A stretch of 64,000 nucleotides of DNA from Streptomyces sp. 549 (GTDB taxonomy: Bacteria; Actinomycetota; Actinomycetes; Streptomycetales; Streptomycetaceae): positions 1 through 64,000 of the forward strand of contig NZ_JASKMT010000020.1 of NCBI RefSeq assembly GCF_030124175.1, in the 5' to 3' direction. Below are positions 34,592 through 42,202 of this stretch, piece by piece. The position numbers and the translations under genes are program-made. Within the stretch, counting starts at the first letter, position 1, and each line of letters starts with the position of its first letter. Under the pieces are notes generated by a model, which was given only the letters and a program-made list of their open reading frames with translations, was not told the DNA's origin and made no database searches.

Positions 34592-35143
34592 TCAGTCGGT
34601 GAGGCCCTCCGCCTGCCGCCGGTCGCGCAGTTCCTTGATGGCCCGGCGCCTGGCCAGCCGGTGGGTACGGCGGATCTGCGCCTCCTGGTAGCGCCGCCGG
34701 TCCCGCTCGGTCTCCGGCACGACGGGCGGCACCGACCGGGGCTTGCCTTCCTCGTCGACCGCGGCGAACACCAGGTAGGCGGTTCCGACCTGGGTGGCGG
34801 GCGTCGACTCGTTCCAGCGTTCGGCCAGTACCCGCACGCCCACCTCCATGGACGTCCGGCCGGTCCAGTTGACCTGGGCCTTGACGTGCACGAGGTCGCC
34901 GACCCTGACCGGTTCGAGGAACACCATCTCGTCCATGGACGCGGTGACGGCCGGGCCGCCGGAGTGCCGGCCGGCCACCGCGCCGGCGGCGTCGTCCACC
35001 AGCTTCATGATCACACCGCCGTGGACGGTGCCGAGGAGGTTGGTGTCGCTGTGCGTCATGATGTGGCTCAGCGTGGTGCGCGAGGCAGCCGTGGGCTTGC
35101 CGGGAAGATCACTTTCCCGGGCGGGTGAGACAAGGTCGGTCAT
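34592..35143 (-). CDS. Acyl-CoA thioesterase, hotdog fold
   Basis: It hydrolyses acyl-CoA to free fatty acid and CoA. The 183-aa protein shows the hotdog signature THSDTNLLGTVHGGVIMKLVDDAAG at residues 30-54 with the catalytic Asp in VDD, then VTASMDEMVFLEPVRVGDLVHVKAQVNWTGRTSMEVGVRV, typical of YciA/BACH-like enzymes. The basic tail (RRYQEAQIRRTHRLARRRAIKELRDRR) is longer than usual. A TAGGGT hexamer 7 nt before the ATG could make the mRNA leaderless, though GGTGGAG is also just upstream. It is divergent from LCP5. Confidence 0.9.
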   Translation of the reverse strand: MTDLVSPARESDLPGKPTAASRTTLSHIMTHSDTNLLGTVHGGVIMKLVDDAAGAVAGRHSGGPAVTASMDEMVFLEPVRVGDLVHVKAQVNWTGRTSMEVGVRVLAERWNESTPATQVGTAYLVFAAVDEEGKPRSVPPVVPETERDRRRYQEAQIRRTHRLARRRAIKELRDRRQAEGLTD

Positions 35144-35249
35144 AGCTCCACCCTAAGCGGGGCCAAAATGCATCAGCTCTGCAACAGCAATGCCGCGATG
35201 TGACGGCTTCTCTGTGTGCGAGGCCGTTCGACCAGGCACACTTCCGTCC

Positions 35250-36485
35250 ATGACTGACTGGCCCGAGGGCAACCGCTACGGACAAGGCGCAGGCGCCGCG
35301 CGCCCGGAAGGGCCCCGCGCCATGCGCACGGTGCGCCCCGGCGAGGCGTCCGTCCCCCCGCAGTCGCGGGGCGGCTACGACCCGTACGGCGGTCACGCCC
35401 CGGACGGCGGGCCGGGCGGTCACGGCTACAGCCAGGGGCAGGTTTACGGCGGCGGCGGTGGCCGGCGCGGCGGACGGGGGGACGGCGTGCGGACGGCACC
35501 GGACTGGGGACGGCGGATAAAGGTCGGCGCGATCACACTCGTGCTGGTGCTGCTCGTCACCACTGTCGGCACCTACTTCTGGGCCGACTCCAAGATGCGG
35601 CGCGAAGTGGACCTCAGCAAGGTCGAGGAGCGTCCCGAGGGCGGCAAGGGCACCAACTACCTGATCGTCGGCTCGGACAGCCGCGAGGGGCTGACCCGCG
35701 AGGACCAGAAGCGGCTGCGCACCGGTTCGACCGACGGCAAGCGCACCGACTCGATGATGCTGCTGCACGTCGGCAGCAACGGAAACTCCATGATCAGCCT
35801 GCCGCGCGACTCCTGGGTGACGATCCCCGAGTTCACCGGCTCCTCGTCCGGCAAGCGCATCCCGGCGCAGCAGCAGAAGCTGAACGCCGCGTTCTCCATC
35901 GAGGGCCCGGAGCTTCTGGTGCGCACCGTGGAGTTCAACACCGGCCTGAAGATCGACCACTACGCGGAGATCGGCTTCGGCGGATTCGCCAACCTGGTGG
36001 ACGCGCTCGGCGGTGTCGAGATGTGCTTCGACAAGCCGGTCAAGGACAAGAACTCCGGCGCCGACTTCGCCCAGGGCTGCCACGACCTGGACGGCGCCCA
36101 GTCGCTGGCCTTCGTCCGCAACCGGTACAACGCCGAGGGCGGCGACCTGGGCCGCACCAAGAACCAGCAGAAGTTCCTCGCCGCGCTCGCCAACGAGAGC
36201 GCCACGCCCGGCACGGTGCTCAACCCCTTCAAGCTCTACCCGACGATCGGCGCGGGCCTGGACTCGCTCATCGTCGACGAGGACATGAGCCTGTTCAACC
36301 TGCTGTCGATGTTCTGGGCGATGAAGGGCCTCTCCGGCGGCGACGGCGTGCAGATGAACATGCCGGTCACCGGATCGTTCACCGCCCCCGGCGGCCAGAG
36401 CGCGCTCAAGTGGGACATGCCCCGGGTGACGCAGCTGATGAACGAGCTGAAGAACGACGAGAAGGTGACGGTCAAGCCGGACTGA
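35250..36485 (+). CDS. LCP (LytR-CpsA-Psr) family protein 5
   Basis: This 411-aa glycan-peptidoglycan ligase has a long Gly/Tyr/Arg-rich cytosolic tail, a membrane helix (about residues 91-112, ITLVLVLLVTTVGTYF) and an LCP domain (NYLIVGSDSREGLTREDQ, RTDSMMLLHVGSNG, SLPRDSWVTIPEF, VRNRYNAEGGDLGRTKNQQKFL). It has no LytR_C domain and no C-terminal cysteine, unlike the other four LCP proteins here, so it belongs to a different subgroup. ATG 35250 starts the recognisable protein; no ribosome site is seen. The gene ends at a strong bidirectional terminator facing gnd. Confidence 0.92.
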   Translation: MTDWPEGNRYGQGAGAARPEGPRAMRTVRPGEASVPPQSRGGYDPYGGHAPDGGPGGHGYSQGQVYGGGGGRRGGRGDGVRTAPDWGRRIKVGAITLVLVLLVTTVGTYFWADSKMRREVDLSKVEERPEGGKGTNYLIVGSDSREGLTREDQKRLRTGSTDGKRTDSMMLLHVGSNGNSMISLPRDSWVTIPEFTGSSSGKRIPAQQQKLNAAFSIEGPELLVRTVEFNTGLKIDHYAEIGFGGFANLVDALGGVEMCFDKPVKDKNSGADFAQGCHDLDGAQSLAFVRNRYNAEGGDLGRTKNQQKFLAALANESATPGTVLNPFKLYPTIGAGLDSLIVDEDMSLFNLLSMFWAMKGLSGGDGVQMNMPVTGSFTAPGGQSALKWDMPRVTQLMNELKNDEKVTVKPD

Positions 36486-36537
36486 CCGGCACCGGCGCCG
36501 GCCAGTACCGGCGGCGGACGGCCGACAGCGGACGGCC

Positions 36538-36582
36538 GACGGCCCCGGCGACCTCGTGGGAGATGAGGTCGCCGGGGCCGTC
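36538..36582. terminator. Bidirectional terminator between LCP5 and gnd
   Basis: A perfect 18-bp stem (36538-36555 with 36565-36582) and a 9-nt loop lies between convergent genes, 52 nt from either stop codon. It can serve both strands. Confidence 0.8.
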
Positions 36583-36634
36583 CGTGCGGGGCCGGGCCGT
36601 CAGGTCGAAGGACCGTCGGCCCGCGAGGGAGCCG

Positions 36635-38074
36635 TCAGGCCGTGGTCTCCGGGCGGCCGGCGTCCGCCCACAGGGTGTGGAAACTGCCCTCGCGGTCGGT
36701 ACGCAGGTAGGTGTGCGCGCCGAAGTAGTCGCGCTGCCCCTGGGTGAGGGCGGCCGGCAGCCGCTCGGCCCGCAGCGTGTCGTACGCGGCCAGCGCCGCG
36801 GAGAAGGCCGGGGCGGGCACGCCCTGGCGGGCAGCGGTGGCGACCACCTCGCGCCAGCCCTCCTGTGCGCCGCCGATCTCCTCGGCGAACACCTTGTCGG
36901 CCAGCAGGCTCACCAGGTCGGGGGTGGCCTCGTAGGCCGCCCGGATGCGGTCCAGGAACGCGGCCCGCACGATGCAGCCGCCACGCCAGATGGTGGCGAC
37001 CGCGCCCAGGTCGATGTCCCAGCCGTACTCGCGGGCGGCGTCGATCATCATCTTCCAGCCCTGGTCGTAGGCGATGACCTTCGACGCGTACAGGGCCTGC
37101 TCGACCTGTGCGGTGAAGCGCTCGGCCGCCGCCCCGTCCAGTGCCTGCCGCTCGCCGCCCGGCAGCCCCCGGTAGGCGTCGCGCAGGCCCGTCTGGCCGG
37201 ACGAGGACCGCGCGAAGACCGCCTGGGCGATCGCCGACACCGGTGAACCGAGGTCGAGGGCGGTCTGCACCGTCCAGCGCCCCGTCCCCTTCTGCTCGGC
37301 CCGGTCGGCGACGACGTCGACGAACGGGCGGCCGGTGGCGGCGTCGGTGTGGGCGAGCACCTCGGCGGTGATCTCGATCAGGTAGGAGTCGAGGCGGCCG
37401 GTGTTCCAGGTACGGAAGATGTCGGCGATCCGGGCCGGCTCGTAGCCCGCCACGTTCCGCAGCAGGTCGTACGCCTCCGCGATGAGCTGCATGTCGGCGT
37501 ACTCGATGCCGTTGTGCACCATCTTCACGAAGTGCCCGGAGCCGTCCGCGCCGATGTGCGTGCAGCACGGCTGCCCGTCCACCTTGGCGCTGACCGCCTC
37601 AAGCATCGGCCCGAGCGCCGCGTACGACTCGGCCGAGCCGCCGGGCATGATCGACGGCCCATGCAGCGCGCCCTCCTCACCGCCGGAGACACCCGCCCCC
37701 ACGAAGTGGATGCCGCGCTCGCGCAGGGACTGCTCACGGCGCCTGGTGTCGGCGAAGTGCGCGTTGCCGCCGTCGATGATCATGTCGCCCGCTTCGAGCA
37801 GCGGCGCGAACTCCTCGATGACGGCGTCGGTCGGCTCGCCGGCCTTCACCATCACCATGAGCCGCCGGGGCCGCTCCAGAGCCGCCACGAAGTCCGCGGC
37901 GCTCTCCGCCGGGACGAAGGTGCCCTCGTGCCCGAACTCCTCCACCAGCGCCCGGGTCTTCCCGGCGCTGCGGTTGTGCACGGCGACGGTGTAGCCGTTC
38001 CGGGCGAAGTTGCGGGCCAGGTTGCGGCCCATCACCGCGAGGCCGGTGACGCCGATGTGTGCGGTCCCTGTCAT
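36635..38074 (-). CDS. gnd: 6-phosphogluconate dehydrogenase (decarboxylating)
   Basis: It converts 6-phosphogluconate to ribulose-5-phosphate and CO2 with NADP+, in the oxidative pentose phosphate pathway. The 479-aa size is normal for the long form. The NADP-binding IGVTGLAVMGRNLARN at residues 7-22, GAGVSGGEEGALHGPSIMPGG around 130, the catalytic HFVKMVHNGIEYADMQ (Lys and Asn) near 185 and a C-terminal QRDYFGAHTYLR are all present. The ATG at 38074 has AAGGAG 9 nt upstream. It is apparently monocistronic, bounded downstream by a strong terminator. Confidence 0.97.
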   Translation of the reverse strand: MTGTAHIGVTGLAVMGRNLARNFARNGYTVAVHNRSAGKTRALVEEFGHEGTFVPAESAADFVAALERPRRLMVMVKAGEPTDAVIEEFAPLLEAGDMIIDGGNAHFADTRRREQSLRERGIHFVGAGVSGGEEGALHGPSIMPGGSAESYAALGPMLEAVSAKVDGQPCCTHIGADGSGHFVKMVHNGIEYADMQLIAEAYDLLRNVAGYEPARIADIFRTWNTGRLDSYLIEITAEVLAHTDAATGRPFVDVVADRAEQKGTGRWTVQTALDLGSPVSAIAQAVFARSSSGQTGLRDAYRGLPGGERQALDGAAAERFTAQVEQALYASKVIAYDQGWKMMIDAAREYGWDIDLGAVATIWRGGCIVRAAFLDRIRAAYEATPDLVSLLADKVFAEEIGGAQEGWREVVATAARQGVPAPAFSAALAAYDTLRAERLPAALTQGQRDYFGAHTYLRTDREGSFHTLWADAGRPETTA

Positions 38075-38415
38075 GGTGCGTACTCCTTGGCTCACTTGAG
38101 TCCCTGCTCTGTGCCGAGCCCCCACCGGCCGCGATCACACGGCACCTGCCCGGCTTCCGCCGTGACAGGTCCGTGATCCGCGGGGGTCAGCGTAACCGCA
38201 GGCCCGCCGGTGTTCAGGGAGAACAACCGTTCACGCGCAGGAACTTCCCAGCGGGCCGTGCCTCGGGCGGCCGTGCCGGGGATGGGGCCGGAGGCGACCG
38301 GGAGGTGACAGCGCCACGGCACCGCGCGGGATACTTCACACCTGCGGCGGCTGGTTCTTCGGCATCGCCGGGGGTTGGGCGGGGGTCCTGAATATGAGCG
38401 GGGGGGGTTCTGAAC
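38075..38415. other. Divergent region between gnd and membrane-protein set
   Basis: About 340 nt without a convincing gene. It carries the presumptive gnd promoter. At its right end, two similar 16-17 bp segments (G-run, then T(C/T)CTGAA(T/C)ATG) stand in tandem at 38381-38396 and 38402-38418; the second provides the start of the first membrane gene. Confidence 0.4.
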
Positions 38416-38958
38416 ATGCGTGTGCCCGGAATGACCGGGGTGCGCTTCTGTACCGTGGCCTGCATTCTGTGGGCGTCGGCGACCTGGGTCATGGGTGTCG
38501 CGGTAGCACTGGGGCGGTCATGCCTGAGCGTGGTCGTAGGGCAGCCGCCATGGACGTGGGTTGTTCTCGCCCTGCTGATCCTCCGCCCGTTCTCTCCGTG
38601 GTTCGTGCCAGGTGCCTCCACCGGTGGGATTCCACCGTCTCGACTCGGCCGTGCCGATCGAGTCCTTTCCTTCACGGGCGCGTTGACAATGACACTGGTT
38701 GGCCTGGGTACGCTCGGTGTACTCATTCCCATGGACGGCGTCTCGCGCACAACCGACGAGCGCATGGACTCGCTCGTCTCCATGGTCAGCTCCCCCCTGT
38801 TCTTCTGCCTTCTCGCGCTCATGGCTCTCTACTACCGGTTCTCTCCCCTCGCCTGGCCACGATTCCGCAAACTGCGCGCCCACCGCGTACCGCAATTCCA
38901 TGGGCGCCCCAGCAGCAGCCGCGGAAGCGAGTGGCAACCCGCGAGAAGGGGGACGTAG
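38416..38958 (+). CDS. Predicted four-helix membrane protein, unknown family
   Basis: This 180-aa protein has four hydrophobic segments (about residues 8-32, 43-61, 86-107 and 121-141) and a basic hydrophilic C-terminus. I do not recognise the family. The ATG at 38416 follows a run of seven or more G residues at about 8 nt, an acceptable ribosome site. Base composition is somewhat lower in G+C than the neighbouring genes, which hints at an accessory origin. It stands first in a set of three close same-strand genes; the next starts 4 nt after its stop. Confidence 0.65.
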   Translation: MRVPGMTGVRFCTVACILWASATWVMGVAVALGRSCLSVVVGQPPWTWVVLALLILRPFSPWFVPGASTGGIPPSRLGRADRVLSFTGALTMTLVGLGTLGVLIPMDGVSRTTDERMDSLVSMVSSPLFFCLLALMALYYRFSPLAWPRFRKLRAHRVPQFHGRPSSSRGSEWQPARRGT

Positions 38959-38962
38959 GGCG

Positions 38963-39427
38963 ATGGGAAACTCGACCAGATCGACATGGCTGGACGTCGG
39001 TTCTTCGGTGCGGGTGGCGTGGGCGGCGTTCTCCGTTCTCATGGGCGGCGCCGTCGCCGAAGGAGCCGGGCCCGCATATCTTCTCCATGGATTCCACTGG
39101 TCCGTCTACGCCGCCCTCGGCGTGCTCGTGGCGTTGCAGATCACCGTGGGCAGAGAGCGCATCGGATTTCCCGTCCCGAAGGGGTTCCACTCCTCCCCGA
39201 CCTGGGGTTCCAGGGCTTCGTGGCTGTTCTTCTGGGTCGCGGAATCTCTTCTGATTGCCGCCGCCATCGGCGCGCTGAAGAGTTCCCCCCTGGGAGCCGC
39301 AGGCGGGGGCATCGCGGCTTTGGTGCCCACCTCGAACTGGACGGTCACCTACCTCGGCGGCGTCGCCGTACTGACCCTTTTCTGCTTCACCTGGCCGAGT
39401 CGCGTCAGCACCCACGTGGGTATCTGA
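38963..39427 (+). CDS. Predicted four-helix membrane protein, second of set
   Basis: This 154-aa protein has four hydrophobic stretches (about residues 13-37, 45-63, 85-107 and 126-146) joined by short loops, one of which reads GRERIGFPVPKGFHSSPTWG. No family is recognised. The ATG at 38963 is just 4 nt after the previous stop and is preceded by a GTAGGG, so coupling is likely. It may form a complex with the flanking membrane proteins. Confidence 0.65.
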   Translation: MGNSTRSTWLDVGSSVRVAWAAFSVLMGGAVAEGAGPAYLLHGFHWSVYAALGVLVALQITVGRERIGFPVPKGFHSSPTWGSRASWLFFWVAESLLIAAAIGALKSSPLGAAGGGIAALVPTSNWTVTYLGGVAVLTLFCFTWPSRVSTHVGI

Positions 39428-39452
39428 GGGATGTCCCGATCGTTTACTCAGG

Positions 39453-40055
39453 ATGGAGTTTCTTCAATTGTCGGCATACTGGCTCTCGGTCATGCGCAGA
39501 GTGTCGCTGCATGCGGTGGCCTTCGGCGTGCTCGCCGGCGGCACAGCTGCAACCATCGTCCTGCTGCACGACAGCGACGCATGGAGCGAGGCAGCTTCGT
39601 CCGCGACCACAGGCATTCTTGCCGGTTACGTGTTGTTCTCCGTTCTGATCTCGTCAGCAGAAACGGTGAGTGCGTCCTGGGTCGCCAGACGCCATGGGGG
39701 TGCTCCCACCGGCGAAATGATGGAGTACCCCTGCGTGCGGGAGGTCCGTATCCGCAGGCAGGGTGACGAGACGGCTTCCGCCATCGCTGATGAGGCTCTG
39801 CACTGCCTGCGAGCGGCTGACGGAATGCGCTTCAAGCAGGTCACCGAGATCGAGAACGGCCTGTCCGTCAGCGGTTCAGGTACGCGTGCGGCCGCCCGCA
39901 TGGACGTGGTCTCTGAAGGGTCGGAAGTGGTCATCACCCTGGAGACCCGGCCTCCGTGGCGCTGGAAGAAGCTCGACGGGGGTGCGAGTTGGGGCGTGGC
40001 GCGCGACTGGGAGACCCGCGTCCGCTCGACCCTCCGCCCGTCCTCGGCTGGCTGA
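39453..40055 (+). CDS. Membrane protein with cytosolic domain, third of set
   Basis: This 200-aa protein has two hydrophobic segments (about residues 20-40 and 50-68), then a soluble C-terminal domain of about 125 residues beginning VARRHGGAPTGEMMEYPCVREVRIRRQGD and containing ADEALHCLRAADGMRFKQVTEIENGLSVSG. That domain has an alternating alpha/beta look and could bind nucleic acid or a partner protein, but no family is recognised. The start may instead be the in-frame ATG at 39492; ATG 39453 has only a weak CAGG ahead. It is 25 nt after the preceding gene. Confidence 0.6.
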   Translation: MEFLQLSAYWLSVMRRVSLHAVAFGVLAGGTAATIVLLHDSDAWSEAASSATTGILAGYVLFSVLISSAETVSASWVARRHGGAPTGEMMEYPCVREVRIRRQGDETASAIADEALHCLRAADGMRFKQVTEIENGLSVSGSGTRAAARMDVVSEGSEVVITLETRPPWRWKKLDGGASWGVARDWETRVRSTLRPSSAG

Positions 40056-40150
40056 TCCGCCCCACTGCGAGCAGCACGGCACTCCGAGCAGCTGCGACCC
40101 GGCGTCCCGCCCCAGTCCGGCGCCCGGCGCCGCCGCCGGGCGCGGAGACG

Positions 40151-40201
40151 GACCGCAGGACGGGACGGACGGCAGGACGGGACGGACGGCAGGACGGGAC
40201 G
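40151..40201. repeat. Three tandem 17-bp repeats
   Basis: Three head-to-tail copies of GACGGCAGGACGGGACG (first copy with one change) lie in a non-coding stretch (40056-40242) downstream of both the membrane-protein set and the leftward VOC gene. There are no spacers, so this is not a CRISPR. Confidence 0.8.
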
Positions 40202-40242
40202 GGGCCAGGGACCGGGGGTCAGGGGCGGCGGTCAGGAGACGG

Positions 40243-40632
40243 TCAGGGGGCGACGCAGAGGCAGAAGGGGTGGCCGGCCGGGTCGGCGTAGACGCGGAAG
40301 TCCCGTTTGCCGCCGTCGTCGCCCTCCAGCAGCTTCGCGCCTAGCGAGAGCACGTGCTGCTCAGCCTCGTCCATCTGCTCGCGCGGCACGTCGAAGTCGA
40401 GGTGCAGTTGCTGCGGGCGGTCCGTCGAGGGCCAGACCGGCGGCTGGTGGTTCTCGGCACGTTGGAAGGCGAGGGCGCGGCCATCGGGCCCGTGCAGTTC
40501 CGCCCAGTCGTCCAGCTCGGAGCCGAAGGGCGCCTCGGCCAGCTCCCAGCCGAGGACCGCTCCGTAGAACCCGGCCAGCGCGCGGGGGTCGGGGCAGTCC
40601 AGGACGGTGACACCCATGGTGATGGTCGCCAC
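40243..40632 (-). CDS. VOC family (glyoxalase/dioxygenase superfamily) protein
   Basis: This 129-aa protein has two babababb-type halves. The start ITMGVTVLDCPDPRALAGFYGAVLGWELAE, the middle LHLDFDVPREQMDEAEQHVLSLGAKLL and the end FRVYADPAGHPFCLC are typical of vicinal-oxygen-chelate proteins of the glyoxalase-like group. Metal ligands cannot be assigned firmly; His of QLHLDFDV is a candidate. Substrates range from methylglyoxal to antibiotics, so none is inferred. GTG 40632 has GAGGAG at 8 nt and is better than the internal ATG. Confidence 0.87.
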   Translation of the reverse strand: MATITMGVTVLDCPDPRALAGFYGAVLGWELAEAPFGSELDDWAELHGPDGRALAFQRAENHQPPVWPSTDRPQQLHLDFDVPREQMDEAEQHVLSLGAKLLEGDDGGKRDFRVYADPAGHPFCLCVAP

Positions 40633-40694
40633 GGTGTTCTCCTCTCGCGGAGTGGCTGCCCCGAGCGGTCCGCGGACCGTCCGGCGCGGGGCCG

Positions 40695-42035
40695 TCAGGC
40701 CGTGGGCCGTCCCAGGGCTCGGAACGTCCAGCCTGCCTTACGCCACAGCTCGGGGTCGAGCGCGTTCCGGCCGTCCAGGAGGTGCTTCACCGAGACGGCC
40801 TCACCGAGCCGCTCGGGGTCCAGCTCGCGGAACTCCCGCCACTCCGTCAGGTGCAGCACCACGTCGGCGCCGCCGACCGCCTCCAGTGCGCTGTCCGCGT
40901 AGGCGAGGGTGGGGAAGATCGTCTGGGCGTTGCGGTTGCCCTTGGGGTCGTAGACCGTGACCTGCGCGCCCTGGAGGTGGAGCTGGCCTGCGACGTTGAG
41001 CGCCGGCGAGTCGCGGACGTCGTCCGAGTCCGGCTTGAAGGTGGCGCCCAGCACGGCGATGCGCTTGCCCAGCAGCGCCCCGCCGACCGCGTCCCGGGTC
41101 AGCTCCACCATGTGGCCGCGGCGGCGCATGTTGATGGAGTCGACCTCGCGCAGGAAGGTCAGCGCCTGGTCGGCGCCCAGCTCTCCCGCCCGGGCCATGA
41201 AGGCCCGGATGTCCTTCGGCAGGCAGCCGCCGCCGAAGCCGATGCCGGCCCGCAGGAACTTGCGGCCGATGCGGTCGTCGTGGCCGATGGCCTCGGCCAG
41301 CTTCACCACGTCGCCGTCGGCGGCCTCGCACACCTCGGCCATGGCGTTGATGAAGGAGATCTTGGTGGCGAGGAAGGAGTTCGCGGCCGTCTTGACCAGT
41401 TCCGCCGTCGGGAAGTCGGTGACGACGAACGGCGAGCCCTCCGCCAGGGGCTGCGCGTAGACCTCGCGCAGCAGCCGCTCGGCGTGCTCGGATCGCACAC
41501 CCGCGACGATCCGGTCCGGGTGCAGGGTGTCCTGCACGGCGAAGCCCTCACGCAGGAACTCCGGGTTCCAGGCCAGCTCCACGTCGGTGCCGGCCGGGGC
41601 CAGCTCGGCGAGGCGCTTCGCGAGGCGTGCGGCGCTGCCGACCGGGACGGTGGACTTGCCGACGACCAGCGCCGGGCGGTTCAGCAGCGGGGCCAGCGAC
41701 TCGAAGGCGGCGTCCACGTACGACATGTCGCAGGCGTACTCGCCGTGGCGCTGCGGGGTGTTCACGCAGACGAAGTGCACGTCGCCGAACTCGGCGACCT
41801 CCGGGTAGGAGGTGGTGAAGCGCAGCCTCCCGCTGGAGCCCTCCATCCCGGCCACGTGCCGGCCGAGCAGTTCCTCCAGCCCCGGCTCGTACATCGGGAC
41901 CTGGCCGCGGGAGAGCATCTCGACCTTCTCCGGGACCACGTCCAGGCCCAGCACCTCGAAGCCCAGCTCGGCCATGGCCGCCGCGTGCGTCGCACCGAGG
42001 TATCCGGTGCCGATCACTGTGATCCTGGGGGCCAT
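40695..42035 (-). CDS. UDP-glucose 6-dehydrogenase family protein
   Basis: It oxidises a nucleotide sugar such as UDP-glucose to the uronic acid with two NAD+. The 446-aa protein has an N-terminal NAD fold (TVIGTGYLGATHAAAMAELG), the substrate segment WNPEFLREGFAVQDTLHPDRIV, a catalytic Cys in GFGGGCLPKDIRAF (about residue 260) and a C-terminal UDP-binding half (LGATFKPDSDDVRDSPALNV). The specificity could also be UDP-ManNAc or GDP-mannose. The ATG at 42035 has AGGAG at 8 nt. It probably feeds envelope glycan synthesis along with the nearby sugar genes. Confidence 0.93.
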   Translation of the reverse strand: MAPRITVIGTGYLGATHAAAMAELGFEVLGLDVVPEKVEMLSRGQVPMYEPGLEELLGRHVAGMEGSSGRLRFTTSYPEVAEFGDVHFVCVNTPQRHGEYACDMSYVDAAFESLAPLLNRPALVVGKSTVPVGSAARLAKRLAELAPAGTDVELAWNPEFLREGFAVQDTLHPDRIVAGVRSEHAERLLREVYAQPLAEGSPFVVTDFPTAELVKTAANSFLATKISFINAMAEVCEAADGDVVKLAEAIGHDDRIGRKFLRAGIGFGGGCLPKDIRAFMARAGELGADQALTFLREVDSINMRRRGHMVELTRDAVGGALLGKRIAVLGATFKPDSDDVRDSPALNVAGQLHLQGAQVTVYDPKGNRNAQTIFPTLAYADSALEAVGGADVVLHLTEWREFRELDPERLGEAVSVKHLLDGRNALDPELWRKAGWTFRALGRPTA

Positions 42036-42161
42036 GGGGGGTACTCCTGAGAGGTGAGCGGTTGCTGCTCGCGCAGCATAACCGGGCATGCCGCGCACCG
42101 GTTGTGCGCGGCTGTCGGCAAGCTCACGTATCGGAAGCGGCCCCTCCGGCCTAGAATCAGG

Positions 42162-42178
42162 TTACTTAACGGTAGTTA
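42162..42178. promoter_or_regulatory. Candidate operator of acyl-CoA dehydrogenase gene
   Basis: TTACT (42162-42166) and AGTTA (42174-42178) form an inverted repeat TnACT-N7-AGTnA in an A+T-rich patch just downstream of a perfect TAGAAT -10-like hexamer (42152-42157) and 24 nt before the start codon. The pattern resembles TetR-family operators of fatty-acid genes. Confidence 0.4.
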
Positions 42179-42202
42179 GCAACGTCTGGGGAGTGAGTCA
42201 CC

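Noticed and set aside
38394..39254. 286-codon plus-strand frame starting 22 nt before the first membrane gene
   Set aside because: It overlaps two better membrane-protein frames, its composition is Arg/Pro/Ser-rich without membrane pattern, and it would replace a coherent three-gene layout.
40151..40201. CRISPR-like array
   Set aside because: Three contiguous 17-bp repeats without spacers and no cas genes nearby.
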